Source of the DNA: Sphingomonas faeni
GTDB taxonomy: Bacteria; Pseudomonadota; Alphaproteobacteria; Sphingomonadales; Sphingomonadaceae
Direction: 5' to 3'
Length of the DNA: 64,000 bases
Assembly (NCBI RefSeq): GCF_023195535.1
Contig: NZ_JALPNF010000006.1
Location: 62,001-126,000, forward strand
Below the pieces are notes generated by a model. That model was not told the origin of the DNA and ran no database searches. It worked only from the letters and a program-made list of their open reading frames with translations. The position numbers and the translations under genes were made by a program. Shown here piece by piece: positions 15,631 to 23,514 of this stretch (position 1 is the first letter of the stretch; each line of letters starts with the position of its first letter).

Positions 15631-15915
15631 ATGTCAGACTCCGCCTCGAAATCCGGCGATCATCCGTCGGTGCGCCAGGACATAGACGATCACGCTCCTT
15701 CGCCTCAGCCCTTTTTGCGGATGCGGCCAAGGCATTTCTTTTCCAACAAGTTCGACATGGATATCGTCGAAGACTATTCGGAATCGGATGCGAACGAGCA
15801 TTCCGTGCAGCGGCCGAAATGGCTGAGCCGACTTATCCAGATGAATTTGTTGTTGATGATCCTGCTGATCGGCGTGCCGGTGCTTTTGTACTGCATCATG
15901 GTTTCCGCAAAATAG
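15631..15915 (+). CDS. Hypothetical single-pass membrane protein, 94 aa
   Basis: The N-terminal 65 residues are hydrophilic and acidic (SDSASKSGDHPS, DIVEDYSESDANEHS). One hydrophobic segment follows (about 70-90; MNLLLMILLIGVPVLLYCIM), with a Lys at the end, so a tail-anchored or bitopic inner-membrane protein is likely. GGAAA precedes the ATG by eight bases. No family recognised. It is convergent with the MFS gene. Confidence 0.7.
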   Translation: MSDSASKSGDHPSVRQDIDDHAPSPQPFLRMRPRHFFSNKFDMDIVEDYSESDANEHSVQRPKWLSRLIQMNLLLMILLIGVPVLLYCIMVSAK

Positions 15916-15969
15916 CGGACGGTTGCGAGCCGGCAGACCAAAGCACAAGCATCGCCTGACCGAGTGGAG

Positions 15970-16000
15970 GGCCGCACGCGCAACGATGACGTGTGCGGCC
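15970..16000. terminator. Hairpin between convergent genes
   Basis: GGCCGCACGCG (15970-15980) pairs with CGTGTGCGGCC (15990-16000). It lies between the convergent 94-aa protein and MFS genes. No clear T-run on either side. Confidence 0.45.
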
Positions 16001-16026
16001 AGAAATGCATTTCGGGCCGATCCGTT

Positions 16027-17373
16027 CTAACTGTCCCTGGCATCCTTCAGCGACACCCAGGCATAGGCGATCATCACGACGCATGCCGCGCCCGCGACGA
16101 GGTACGGCAGCGAGTGTTGCGCCTCGTACAGCCCGACGCCGATCGATGGGCCCAGCACGAAGCTTGCGCCGTTTATGGACGTCACCTTGCCCGCGACCGA
16201 GCCTTGCGCGTTGGCGCCGACCGCGAGCGACGAGCCTGCGGTGAAGCCCGGTCGCGTGAAACCGAAGCCCAGGCTGGCCAGCGCATAGGCGGTGGCGATC
16301 GTGTAGAGCGATGTCGCGATGCCGGTCAGTGCGGTGCCCGCCGCCGCCAGCACGAGCCCGGTCAGCACGAGCTGGCGCGGAGTCATGTTGAGACGCGGGA
16401 TAATGCCCCATTGCGCGAGCAGCGCGGCGCCTGCGCCCATCATCAGGACGATGCCGGTCGGTTCCAGCGCCAGCGCAGGGGCGAGGTGGAGGCGGTCGAT
16501 CACGAGGAAGCCGATCGCCTGCCCGGTCATCGCCTGCGCGTGACCCATCACCAGTCCGGCGATCATCCAGGCGCGGATGCGGGGGTCGGTGTAGCCGACA
16601 TGCTCGACATGCGATCCGGTGGCGGCGGCGACCGAGGCGCCGGTCGGGGCGCCGCCGATCGAGGGATAGGCCGAACTCGCGCCGTGCGTCTCGTGCGGGG
16701 CGACGATCTTGTCGTCGGGCAGCATCCGTCGGACCGTGATCCACACCGCCACCCCGAACACCGCGAACAGGAACGCCGGGCCGGCCAGCCCGATCTCGAC
16801 CCCGCCGATCGAGCCGAGGATCAGATACGGTGCGATCGCAGGCCCCAATATGGTGCCGAGCCCGAACGCCGAGGCGAGGAGGGTCAGCGCCTTGGTCCGT
16901 TCCTCACGCGTCGTCTCGCCCGCGACGAGCGCCTGTACCGCCGGCGGGGCAGCCGCACCGAACGTTCCGTAGATCAGCCGGCCGCCTATAAAGCAGAGGA
17001 ATGCCGCGGTGCCGCCGATCCACGCGTTGATCCCGGCCAGCAGGAACACGCCGCACAGCGCGAGCGACACGCTGAACCCGCCGACGCCGAGCAGGATCAT
17101 CGCGCGCCGGCCGTGCCGGTCCGACCGGTTCGCCCAGAACGGCGCGGCGATCACCCACAGCAGTGCCGACACCGAGAACGCCGCCGCCACCGCGCTGTCG
17201 GCGACCCCGAGCGAGCGACCTAGCGCGGGCAGTACCGATTGCAGCGCGGTGTTGCCCGCCGCGATCGTGAGCATCACGAGAAACATCAGCGCGAAGCGGC
17301 GGTCGATCTTCGGGCTTTCGGTCGCCCCGCCGATCGCCCCGCCGATCACCCCACCAATCATCCCGCCGATCAT
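16027..17373 (-). CDS. MFS transporter
   Basis: A 448-aa inner-membrane protein with about twelve hydrophobic segments in two halves. It has the loop motif F-W-A-N-R-S-D-R-H-G-R-R between helices 2 and 3, typical of major facilitator drug/H+ antiporters. Substrate unknown. The start at 17373 overlaps the upstream ABM gene stop by four bases (ATGA). The N-terminus is a Gly-rich repeat (IGGMIGGVIGGAIGGA) encoded by 12-base units, before the first helix begins near residue 28. Confidence 0.88.
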   Translation of the reverse strand: MIGGMIGGVIGGAIGGATESPKIDRRFALMFLVMLTIAAGNTALQSVLPALGRSLGVADSAVAAAFSVSALLWVIAAPFWANRSDRHGRRAMILLGVGGFSVSLALCGVFLLAGINAWIGGTAAFLCFIGGRLIYGTFGAAAPPAVQALVAGETTREERTKALTLLASAFGLGTILGPAIAPYLILGSIGGVEIGLAGPAFLFAVFGVAVWITVRRMLPDDKIVAPHETHGASSAYPSIGGAPTGASVAAATGSHVEHVGYTDPRIRAWMIAGLVMGHAQAMTGQAIGFLVIDRLHLAPALALEPTGIVLMMGAGAALLAQWGIIPRLNMTPRQLVLTGLVLAAAGTALTGIATSLYTIATAYALASLGFGFTRPGFTAGSSLAVGANAQGSVAGKVTSINGASFVLGPSIGVGLYEAQHSLPYLVAGAACVVMIAYAWVSLKDARDS

Positions 17374-17693
17374 GGTCGCGCCCAGGCATAGCCGCGCTCG
17401 ACGCGCGCGATGGTCACCGAATAGCGATCGTACCACAGCGCCCGCCCGCGCTCGCGAATCGCGGCATGCTCGGCGTTGTCGCGCCACGCGATCGCAGCGG
17501 CGTCGTCCGCCCAGTAGCTGACGGTGATTCCCATGCCGTCCGCCTCGCGCGCGCTATCGACTCCGCGATAGCCCGGCTGCGCAGCGGCTAGCGCGTCCAT
17601 CGCCGCCGCGGCCTCGGCATAGCCGATCATGTCCGCGCCGTTACGAAACGACACGAAAATGGCCGCCACTTGTCCTGTTCGATCGTCGTGCAT
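17370..17693 (-). CDS. Antibiotic biosynthesis monooxygenase (ABM) family protein
   Basis: A 107-aa ferredoxin-like protein. Landmarks are IFVSFRNGAD, QPGYRGVDSARE, ITVSYWADDAAAIAWRDNAEHA and a final YDRYSV strand, as in stand-alone ABM-fold proteins. Members include heme-degrading and small-molecule oxygenases. The substrate here is unknown. It is translationally coupled to the MFS transporter by a 4-base overlap, which suggests a joint detoxification or export function. Confidence 0.82.
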   Translation of the reverse strand: MHDDRTGQVAAIFVSFRNGADMIGYAEAAAAMDALAAAQPGYRGVDSAREADGMGITVSYWADDAAAIAWRDNAEHAAIRERGRALWYDRYSVTIARVERGYAWARP

Positions 17694-17884
17694 GGCCTGT
17701 GCTTAAGCGATGCCGCAGGCTTGGCAACGGCGTTGGCGCTCGGCGGAACCACTTGTCGCCGTACGACTTCCACTTCGGTTCGTCGCCGCATGCAACCCGC
17801 GGCCCTTGAAACGCGTTCGGAATTCGTGCGACGGGAGGGGCAAAGCTCCGCCACCGTGCGGGACCCCTGATCGTAAGGAACACG

Positions 17885-18499
17885 ATGCCCAGTTCGACCA
17901 CCGCCACCCGGCGTGCACGCAGTCGCCCCGCCGGCGTGCCGTCCCCGTGGCAGATGTTTTTTTCAGGCTTCCTGAAACATCCGGTCATGGTCGGATCGAT
18001 CGTGCCGTCGTCGGACAAGCTGATTCGGAAAATGCTCGACCCGGTCGACTGGGCAAACTGCAAGCTGTTCGTCGAATACGGCCCGGGCGTCGGCACCTTC
18101 TGCCGCCCGATCCTCGACCGGATGGCACCCGACGCCAAGCTGGTGGTGATCGATACGAACCCCGAGTTCATCCAGTATCTGCGCCACACGATCACCGACC
18201 CGCGCTTTTTCGCGGTGCTGGGGTCGGCGGACGAGGTCGAGACGATCGTCGCCGATCACGGCTTCGAGAAGGCGGATTATGTGCTGTCCGGGCTGCCGTT
18301 TTCGACACTGCCCCCCGGTGTAGGCCCGGCGATCGCGACCGCGACGCACTCGGTTCTGCGCACCGGCGGCGCGTTCCTGGTCTATCAGTTCTCGCCCAAG
18401 GTGAAGGACTTCCTGACGCCGCACTTCGACTCGATCGACCACGACATGGAGTGGTGGAACGTGCCCCCGGCGCAGTTGTATTGGGCGTGGAAGGACTGA
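17885..18499 (+). CDS. PmtA-like SAM-dependent phospholipid N-methyltransferase
   Basis: A 204-aa class I methyltransferase. SAM motif I is VEYGPGVGTF at about residue 63, followed by VVIDTNPEF and the LSGLPFSTLP block seen in the Rhodobacter PmtA / KsgA-like group. The opening (FFSGFLKHPVMVGSIVPSS) is also typical. Such enzymes methylate phosphatidylethanolamine towards phosphatidylcholine at the membrane. Substrate assignment is by similarity only. The start at 17885 is preceded by AAGGA. A structured 3' element follows the stop. Confidence 0.75.
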   Translation: MPSSTTATRRARSRPAGVPSPWQMFFSGFLKHPVMVGSIVPSSDKLIRKMLDPVDWANCKLFVEYGPGVGTFCRPILDRMAPDAKLVVIDTNPEFIQYLRHTITDPRFFAVLGSADEVETIVADHGFEKADYVLSGLPFSTLPPGVGPAIATATHSVLRTGGAFLVYQFSPKVKDFLTPHFDSIDHDMEWWNVPPAQLYWAWKD

Positions 18500-18502
18500 C
18501 GC

Positions 18503-18605
18503 AGGCGCGGCAACGTCCGCGCCGTTGCGCGCAGTGCAGCGTCAGGCCCGGCCGGCGGGTCGGCTAAGCCGAACCCGTCCGACGGCAGCTTTGCCGTCGG
18601 CGCCG
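18503..18605 (+). repeat. Stop-proximal structured element, copy 2 (after PmtA-like gene)
   Basis: H1 GGCGCGG/CCGCGCC (18504-18510 / 18517-18523), the CCCGGCCGGCGG linker, H2 CGGGTCGGC-TAA-GCCGAACCCG, H3 CGACGGCA/TGCCGTCG (18580-18587 / 18592-18599), then GGCGC. Same plan as copies 1, 3 and 4 with different stem sequences. Confidence 0.65.
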
Positions 18606-18671
18606 AGTGCGTCGCGAATGCACCCAGAATCCACTGCTCATCCCGACCCCGACACCTCACCCCCCAAGCTT

Positions 18672-18756
18672 CGTCACCCCAGCGAAAGCTGGGGTATCTC
18701 GGTTCGAGCCCATGCCCGCTTCAACGGGGATACCCCAGCTTTCGCTGGGGTGACGG
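18672..18756. repeat. Palindromic repeat, family B copy 3
   Basis: CGTCACCCCAGCGAAAGCTG ... CAGCTTTCGCTGGGGTGACGG with a diverged centre. Confidence 0.9.
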
Positions 18757-18819
18757 GTTGTGGACGGGCGTGACGATTGATCAGGCGGTCGGCGTTTGAG
18801 CAGGTCGATCAGGCGCGGC

Positions 18820-20016
18820 CTATTCGTCGATCCCGAAGTTCAGTCCACGCGACAAGCTCGGGTCCACCACCGCGACCACGAAATACGCACCGAGCTGCTT
18901 CAACCGCTGCACCCAGCCGGTGTTCGCCTGGTACAGCGCCTTGGTCACCTCGGTCGATTTCGCCACTTCGCCGTCGATATACCCCCGGACATGCGCGGCG
19001 AACGCCGCATCCTCGATCCGCAGCATCAACTCGAGGTTGATGAACAGGCTGCGCATGTCGAAATTCGCCGAGCCGACATGGACCGCGTCGTCGATCACAT
19101 ACAGCTTCGTGTGCAGCTTGGTCGGCTGGTATTCGAACACCCGCACGCCCTTCCGCAACAGCCCCGCATAGGTGAACCGCGCGGCGGCGATCGTCGCGTT
19201 GTTGTCCGATTTGCTGGCCGTGACGATCCGCACGTCCGCCTGCCGACGCCCGGCCTTGTCGAGCCGCCGCAGCAGCGCGGGGCTGGGCGTGAAATAGCCG
19301 GCAATGATGTCGATCCGTCGTCCGGCACGCATGTCGTCGCGTACCGCGCGCGCCCAGGGCGACAGCTTCCGCGTCGGTCCGCCGATCAGCCACCGTGTTG
19401 TGCCCTTGGTCTCGCTCCAGCGCGACAGCGCGGCATTCAGCCGGCGCAGCTTGCCCTTGGGCTCGTGGATCCAGTCCTTCAAGGCGTCGAAATACCCGGC
19501 CAGCCGGCCTGCCGCCGGCCCCTCGACCAGCAGACCGAGGTCGCGCCAGGCCTGTTCGGCGGCGGTGCCGAAATAACCGTCCTCGATGTTGAAGCCGCCG
19601 ATGATCATCCGCGCTTCGTCGGCGAGCGCGAGCTTCTGGTGGTTGCGCAGCAAATAGCGGCGGCCGAACCGTGCAGAGAACCGGCAGACGGAGATGCCGA
19701 CGGTTTCCAGCGGTTCGAAAAACGCGTCGGGGGCATCGTCGCTGCCGAAGCCGTCGACGATCAGCGCGACGTCGACCCTGCGCTTGGCGGCGGCGATGAG
19801 CGCGGCGTTGACGCGCTTGCCCGACTCGTCGTCGGCGTAGATGTAATAGAGTATGCGCAGGGTGCGCTCGGCGCCGTCGATCAGCGCGAGCACCGCGTCG
19901 AGGCGGCGCGGGCCGGTATCGAGCAGCGTCATCTGGTTGCCGTCGACGGCGAATGTCGGCTGTTCGGTGGGATCGTCCATGGCGTGCGTGATGGACATGG
20001 GGGGCTCGAGTGGCAA
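18820..20016 (-). CDS. Phospholipase D / cardiolipin synthase family protein
   Basis: A 398-aa protein with two HKD motifs: HQKLALADEARMIIGGFN near residue 125 and HTKLYVIDDAVHVGSANFD near 310. Each supplies the catalytic His and Lys of the PLD phosphatidyl transfer. There is no N-terminal membrane segment, as in ClsB/ClsC-like enzymes. It probably makes cardiolipin or related phospholipids. Starts at 20016, 19998 (MSITHA) or 19980 (MDDPTEQ) are all possible. It converges with the PmtA-like gene, so two phospholipid-modifying genes face each other. Confidence 0.85.
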   Translation of the reverse strand: MPLEPPMSITHAMDDPTEQPTFAVDGNQMTLLDTGPRRLDAVLALIDGAERTLRILYYIYADDESGKRVNAALIAAAKRRVDVALIVDGFGSDDAPDAFFEPLETVGISVCRFSARFGRRYLLRNHQKLALADEARMIIGGFNIEDGYFGTAAEQAWRDLGLLVEGPAAGRLAGYFDALKDWIHEPKGKLRRLNAALSRWSETKGTTRWLIGGPTRKLSPWARAVRDDMRAGRRIDIIAGYFTPSPALLRRLDKAGRRQADVRIVTASKSDNNATIAAARFTYAGLLRKGVRVFEYQPTKLHTKLYVIDDAVHVGSANFDMRSLFINLELMLRIEDAAFAAHVRGYIDGEVAKSTEVTKALYQANTGWVQRLKQLGAYFVVAVVDPSLSRGLNFGIDE

Positions 20017-20042
20017 CCCAGGGACGCTGATCCGCGCAATTC

Positions 20043-20071
20043 TTGACTTTGCGGGCTACCCCCCCTAGGCG
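20043..20071 (+). promoter_or_regulatory. Candidate rpoZ promoter
   Basis: TTGACT at 20043-20048, 17-bp spacer, TAGGCG at 20066-20071, 38 bases before the rpoZ ATG. It resembles the stronger promoter of tRNA-Gln (TTGACA-N17-TAGATC). Confidence 0.45.
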
Positions 20072-20109
20072 ACGCATTCTCATTCTATCGTTGTTACGAA
20101 GGAAGCCGC

Positions 20110-20454
20110 ATGGCGCGCGTTACCGTCGAGGATTGTGTCGACAAGATCCCCAACCGGTTCGACCTGGTGTTGTTCGCGGCCCAGCGTGCGCGCCAGATCT
20201 CGGGCGGCGCCGAACTGACGCTCGACCGCGACCGCGACAAGAACCCGGTCGTCGCGCTGCGCGAGATCGCCGACGAGAACGTCAAGCCAGCGCATCTCAA
20301 GGAACAGGTCATCCAGGGCTTGCAGAAGGTTCGCGTCGACGACGACGACGAGGTCGACGCCGTTGGCAGCCTGGCAGCTTCGGCCGAAGCGTTGCGTCTT
20401 ACCGCTGCTGCGCCGCCGCGGAACCAGAATCTTGGGGCGGATTACGAGGGTTGA
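20110..20454 (+). CDS. rpoZ: RNA polymerase omega subunit
   Basis: A 114-aa protein. It opens [29 protein letters not shown], the conserved omega fold, followed by [14 protein letters not shown]. It binds the beta-prime subunit and assists RNA polymerase assembly. The C-terminal 40 residues (acidic DDDDE, then variable) are longer than in E. coli but usual in sphingomonads. GGAAG precedes the ATG. A structured element and a terminator (20560-20590) follow. Confidence 0.96.
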   Translation: MARVTVEDCVDKIPNRFDLVLFAAQRARQISGGAELTLDRDRDKNPVVALREIADENVKPAHLKEQVIQGLQKVRVDDDDEVDAVGSLAASAEALRLTAAAPPRNQNLGADYEG

Positions 20455-20456
20455 GG

Positions 20457-20553
20457 CAGCGGGATTAGCGAAAGCTAATCCGCGGCTCGGCCGAAACCCC
20501 GGCCGGCGGGCATCGCCCGACCGACGACGCGGCTTTGCCGCGGCGCGCGAAAC
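20457..20553 (+). repeat. Stop-proximal structured element, copy 3 (after rpoZ)
   Basis: H1 GGATTAGC-GAAA-GCTAATCC (20462-20481), the CCGGCCGGCGG linker, H2 GGGC-ATC-GCCC (20508-20518), CGACCGACGA, H3 CGCGGC-TTT-GCCGCG (20528-20542), GGCGCGC. It starts three bases after the rpoZ stop. Confidence 0.75.
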
Positions 20554-20559
20554 AGAGAG

Positions 20560-20590
20560 AGCCCGTGGACCCAAGTCCGCGGGCTTTTTC
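20560..20590 (+). terminator. Rho-independent terminator downstream of rpoZ
   Basis: AGCCCG (20560-20565) pairs with CGGGCT (20580-20585), extended by inner pairs, then TTTTTC. Confidence 0.7.
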
Positions 20591-20684
20591 TATACCCTCT
20601 CCCTGAAGGGGAGAGGGAAGGGGCCCGCGGCGACTTCGCCGTGGGAAGGGTGAGGGCACGCGTGGGATGGTCCAGCCCCTCGTC

Positions 20685-20774
20685 ATTCCCGCGGAGGCGG
20701 GAACCCATATTGGCTAGGCTCTCGTAGGATCGTAGACGCCTGAGCATATGGATCCCCGCCTGCGCGAGGATGAC
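20685..20774. repeat. Decayed palindromic repeat, family C relative
   Basis: GTCATTCCCGCGGAGGCGGGAACCCA at the left (read in two parts) and TGGATCCCCGCCTGCGCGAGGATGAC at the right are inverted, with a diverged centre. Confidence 0.7.
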
Positions 20775-20827
20775 GATGACGCGAGTTACGAGCCAAGTTT
20801 CAGACGGGCTAACTGCCCACCCCATTG

Positions 20828-20881
20828 TTCTCCCGCGAAGGCGGGAGCCCAGTCTGGATCCCCGCCTTCGCGGGGAAACAA
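20828..20881. repeat. Palindromic repeat, family C copy 1
   Basis: TTCTCCCGCGAAGGCGGGAG / CCCCGCCTTCGCGGGGAAACA with a short AGTCTGG centre. Other copies at 35481-35559, 53469-53522 and 63777-63831. Confidence 0.9.
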
Positions 20882-20927
20882 GCTTATTCGTAATCTGCTG
20901 CTGCGCCTCGGACTACCCTAAGGCAGG

Positions 20928-21014
20928 GCGCCACGGCGAAGCCGTGTCGTCAGTCGTTGCTGCGCAACGCTGGCCGGCGTCGGTCCGCGACGCGGATTAG
21001 CCACGCTAATCCGC
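20928..21014 (-). repeat. Stop-proximal structured element, copy 4 (after rlmE)
   Basis: Read on the minus strand: H1 GCGGATTAG/CTAATCCGC (21014-21006 / 21000-20992) includes the last codons and stop of rlmE, then the GCCGGCC linker, H2 GTTGC/GCAAC, H3 CACGGC-TTC-GCCGTG, GGCGC. It is the mirror of the rpoZ copy in this convergent gap. Confidence 0.7.
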
Positions 21015-21677
21015 TGACCGACCCTTAAACCCCTGTGCCACCACGAACCACTCGACCGACCCCTTGCGGCTCGCCGGTGGCTTGGCATGCTTCACCGTCT
21101 TGAAGTTCCGCTTCATCTCCGCGACCAGCTCGGAATCCGCACCGCCCGCGAACACCTTCGACACGAAGGTCCCACCCGGCTCCAGCACCTCGCATGCAAA
21201 ATGCAGCGCGGTTTCGACCAGCGCCATCGTCCGCAAGGCATCGGTCTGCGGATGCCCGACGGTGTTCGCCGCCATGTCCGACAGCACCAGATCCGGTGCG
21301 CCGCCCAGCGCCTCGATCAGCTTGCCAGGGGCTGCGTCGTCGAGGAAATCCATTTCGAAGATCGTCACGCCTTCGATCGGATCGACCGGGAGCAGGTCGA
21401 TGCCCACGACCGTCGCCTTGGGGATCCGCCGTCGGATCACCTGCGCCCAGCCGCCCGGCGCGAGACCGAGATCGACCACGCGCTTCGATCCCCGGATCAG
21501 CTCGAACCGCTCGTCCAGCTCGATCAGCTTGTACGCCGCGCGACTGCGATAGCCGTCGGCCTTGGCACGCTTCACATACGGATCGTTCAGCTGCCGCTCT
21601 AGCCAGCGCGTCGACTGCGCGGTCCGCTTGCGCGCGGTGAGCACGCGGACATGCCCGCCGGAGCCGCCGCGGCTCAT
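21006..21677 (-). CDS. rlmE: RlmE (FtsJ), 23S rRNA U2552 2'-O-methyltransferase
   Basis: A 223-aa Rossmann methyltransferase. It has the FtsJ landmarks SRAAYKLIELDERF, the SAM motif VVDLGLAPGGWAQV, LSDMAANTVG and, near the end, KPPASRKGSVEWFVVAQGF. The K-D-K-E catalytic set can be followed in these blocks. It methylates U2552 in the 50S A-loop. The start at 21677 overlaps the upstream ppx stop by four bases. The stop lies in the stem of the 3' element. Confidence 0.94.
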   Translation of the reverse strand: MSRGGSGGHVRVLTARKRTAQSTRWLERQLNDPYVKRAKADGYRSRAAYKLIELDERFELIRGSKRVVDLGLAPGGWAQVIRRRIPKATVVGIDLLPVDPIEGVTIFEMDFLDDAAPGKLIEALGGAPDLVLSDMAANTVGHPQTDALRTMALVETALHFACEVLEPGGTFVSKVFAGGADSELVAEMKRNFKTVKHAKPPASRKGSVEWFVVAQGFKGRSAD

Positions 21678-22738
21678 GCCGTCGCTCCCGTGGCTTTGCC
21701 GGGCTTGGGCGAGCCCATCAAGCCGCGCAGTATGCCTTCGCGAATACCGCGGTCGGCGATGCCGAGCCGTTCGGCGGGCCACAAATCCATGATCGTCTCC
21801 AAAATCGCACAGCCCGCGACCACCAGGTCGGCGCGCTCGTTGCCGATGCACGGCAGCTTGGCGCGCTCCGTGATCGACATATGGGAAAGGTCGGCGCTGA
21901 TCCGCCGCATCGCCGACGCGGGTACGATCAGCCCGTCGACCACCGACCGGTCGTAATGGCTCAGCCCGAGATGCACGCTGCCGAGCGTCGTCACCGTGCC
22001 GCTGGTGCCAAGCAACCGCGGCCGCTCGATATGCCGCGGCAGGCGGCTCGCAAACCCAGCGAAACTGTCCGCCACGACCTGCCGCATCTTCGCATACGCG
22101 GCACGGCGACCGTCTTCGCCCTCGCCACCGCCGGCATGCTCGGTCAGCGACACCACGCCCCACGGCGCCGAATGCCAGTCAAGCACGGTCGGAACAGGCG
22201 TCGAGGTATCGATCAGCACCAGCTCGGTCGATCCGCCGCCGATATCGAATACGAGCGCGGGATCCTCCCCCGGCTCGATCAGCGCATGGCAGCCGAGCAC
22301 CGCCAACCGCGCCTCTTCCTCGGCAGAAATGATGTCGAGGTGGATCCCCGTCTCGGCCAATGCGCGCGCGATGAAGTCCGGCCCGTTCGACGCCTGCCGA
22401 CACGCCTCCGTCGCGACCGATCGCGCCAGCGTGACGTTACGCCGCTGCAACTTGTCCGAACACACGCGTAGAGCGGCGATCGTCCGCTCGATCGCCGCGT
22501 CGCTCAACTTGCCGGTCGACGCCAGGCCCTCGCCCAGCCGCACGATTCGCGAGAACGCGTCGATCACCGCGAACCCGCCAGCCTGGGGCCGCGCGATCAG
22601 CAATCTGCAATTGTTGGTGCCAAGATCGAGCGCGGCAAACGCCTGCGCATCGGCCCACCGCCCACGAGAGGGCCGGGTCATCGCCGGACGGGCAGGACCA
22701 CCCTGCCGGAACGGCATTCGGGCGGAAACATCCCCCAT
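21674..22738 (-). CDS. Ppx/GppA-family phosphatase (exopolyphosphatase)
   Basis: A 354-aa member of the sugar-kinase/actin-fold phosphatases that cleave polyphosphate or pppGpp. It has FAALDLGTNNCRLLIARP near residue 35, EACRQASNG, SAEEEARLAVLG and FDIGGGSTELVLID, all typical. It is the short form without the C-terminal HD domain. The start at 22738 is the first ATG, and an internal one (MTRPSRG) lies nearer the conserved domain. It is coupled to rlmE by a 4-base overlap. Confidence 0.9.
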   Translation of the reverse strand: MGDVSARMPFRQGGPARPAMTRPSRGRWADAQAFAALDLGTNNCRLLIARPQAGGFAVIDAFSRIVRLGEGLASTGKLSDAAIERTIAALRVCSDKLQRRNVTLARSVATEACRQASNGPDFIARALAETGIHLDIISAEEEARLAVLGCHALIEPGEDPALVFDIGGGSTELVLIDTSTPVPTVLDWHSAPWGVVSLTEHAGGGEGEDGRRAAYAKMRQVVADSFAGFASRLPRHIERPRLLGTSGTVTTLGSVHLGLSHYDRSVVDGLIVPASAMRRISADLSHMSITERAKLPCIGNERADLVVAGCAILETIMDLWPAERLGIADRGIREGILRGLMGSPKPGKATGATA

Positions 22739-22860
22739 CGCCGTAAAACTCGCTATCTATGTCTGCCGCCGCGGGAAAATACCCGCCCGGTGCTTGATCA
22801 CGAATGTAGCGCGGCGGCGCGATTACGCAAGCGACGTGGCACATCGGCAACATCTTGGCG

Positions 22861-22889
22861 TTGACAGCGCCAAACCGCCCGCCTAGATC
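22861..22889 (+). promoter_or_regulatory. Sigma-70 promoter of tRNA-Gln
   Basis: TTGACA at 22861-22866, 17-bp spacer, TAGATC at 22884-22889, 13 bases before the mature tRNA 5' end. It is the best housekeeping promoter match I see in the window. Confidence 0.8.
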
Positions 22890-22902
22890 GCGCCCTCGCT
22901 GA

Positions 22903-22976
22903 TGCCCCGTCGTCTAATGGTAAGACTGCGGTTTCTGATACCGCCTATTGAGGTTCGAATCCTCACGGGGCATCCA
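22903..22976 (+). tRNA. tRNA-Gln (anticodon CUG)
   Basis: A 74-nt gene including an encoded CCA. The acceptor stem TGCCCCG pairs with CGGGGCA. The anticodon stem GCGGT/ACCGC encloses the loop TTCTGAT with anticodon CTG, reading CAG. The T-arm is AGGTTCGAATCCT. A strong promoter lies just upstream. Confidence 0.96.
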
Positions 22977-22983
22977 GCGCTCC

Positions 22984-23454
22984 CTAAATTTTCTGCAGAA
23001 ATTGCAGCATCCTGGTCAGGGCGTCGTTGGTTAAGCCGAGGGAGCGTTCGGATAGCGTTGCGGTCTGTGGCCAGCAGGTAATCAGCCCGCGATGCTCGAG
23101 CGTGAGCAGCCAACGTCGGACCGCGACTTCGGATAGCCCGGTAGTCGCCCGTACCGTGTCGATCGTCAGCGGCTTGCCTTCTTCATAGGCGATGAACAAG
23201 CCGAGCAATATGTCCCAGGCCGGATCGTGGAACAGCGCACGCACTGGTGCGAAGGCGGCGGATCGCGCCTGTTGCTGATGCATCAGGGCGCGGGCACGGT
23301 CGAGTTCGGTCGGCGTGGACGGATCGACACCAGGCATGGTGCTTGCGGCACGGGTGGAGGTACCGGACGGTATGGGCGCCGGCGCGCCTTCTGTGGGTAC
23401 GGGATCAGGTGATGGGTGCTGCGCTGGGTAACGCAGCCGAAGGGGGTCGCTCAT
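22984..23454 (-). CDS. Winged-helix (MarR-like) DNA-binding protein, 156 aa
   Basis: The N-terminal 50 residues are Pro/Thr-rich and disordered. Residues about 65-150 form a winged helix: LGLFIAYEEGKPLTIDTVRATTGLSEVAVRRWLLTLEHRGLI, then LSERSLGLTNDALTRML. There is no ligand domain. It is the last gene of a four-gene minus-strand block of unknown function next to tRNA-Gln. The target genes are unknown. Confidence 0.65.
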   Translation of the reverse strand: MSDPLRLRYPAQHPSPDPVPTEGAPAPIPSGTSTRAASTMPGVDPSTPTELDRARALMHQQQARSAAFAPVRALFHDPAWDILLGLFIAYEEGKPLTIDTVRATTGLSEVAVRRWLLTLEHRGLITCWPQTATLSERSLGLTNDALTRMLQFLQKI

Positions 23455-23514
23455 CGGCGTCGCTCCATGTCTTGTAATCAGTATCGGTGAATGTTGCCGG
23501 GACTCGTGGCGGGC

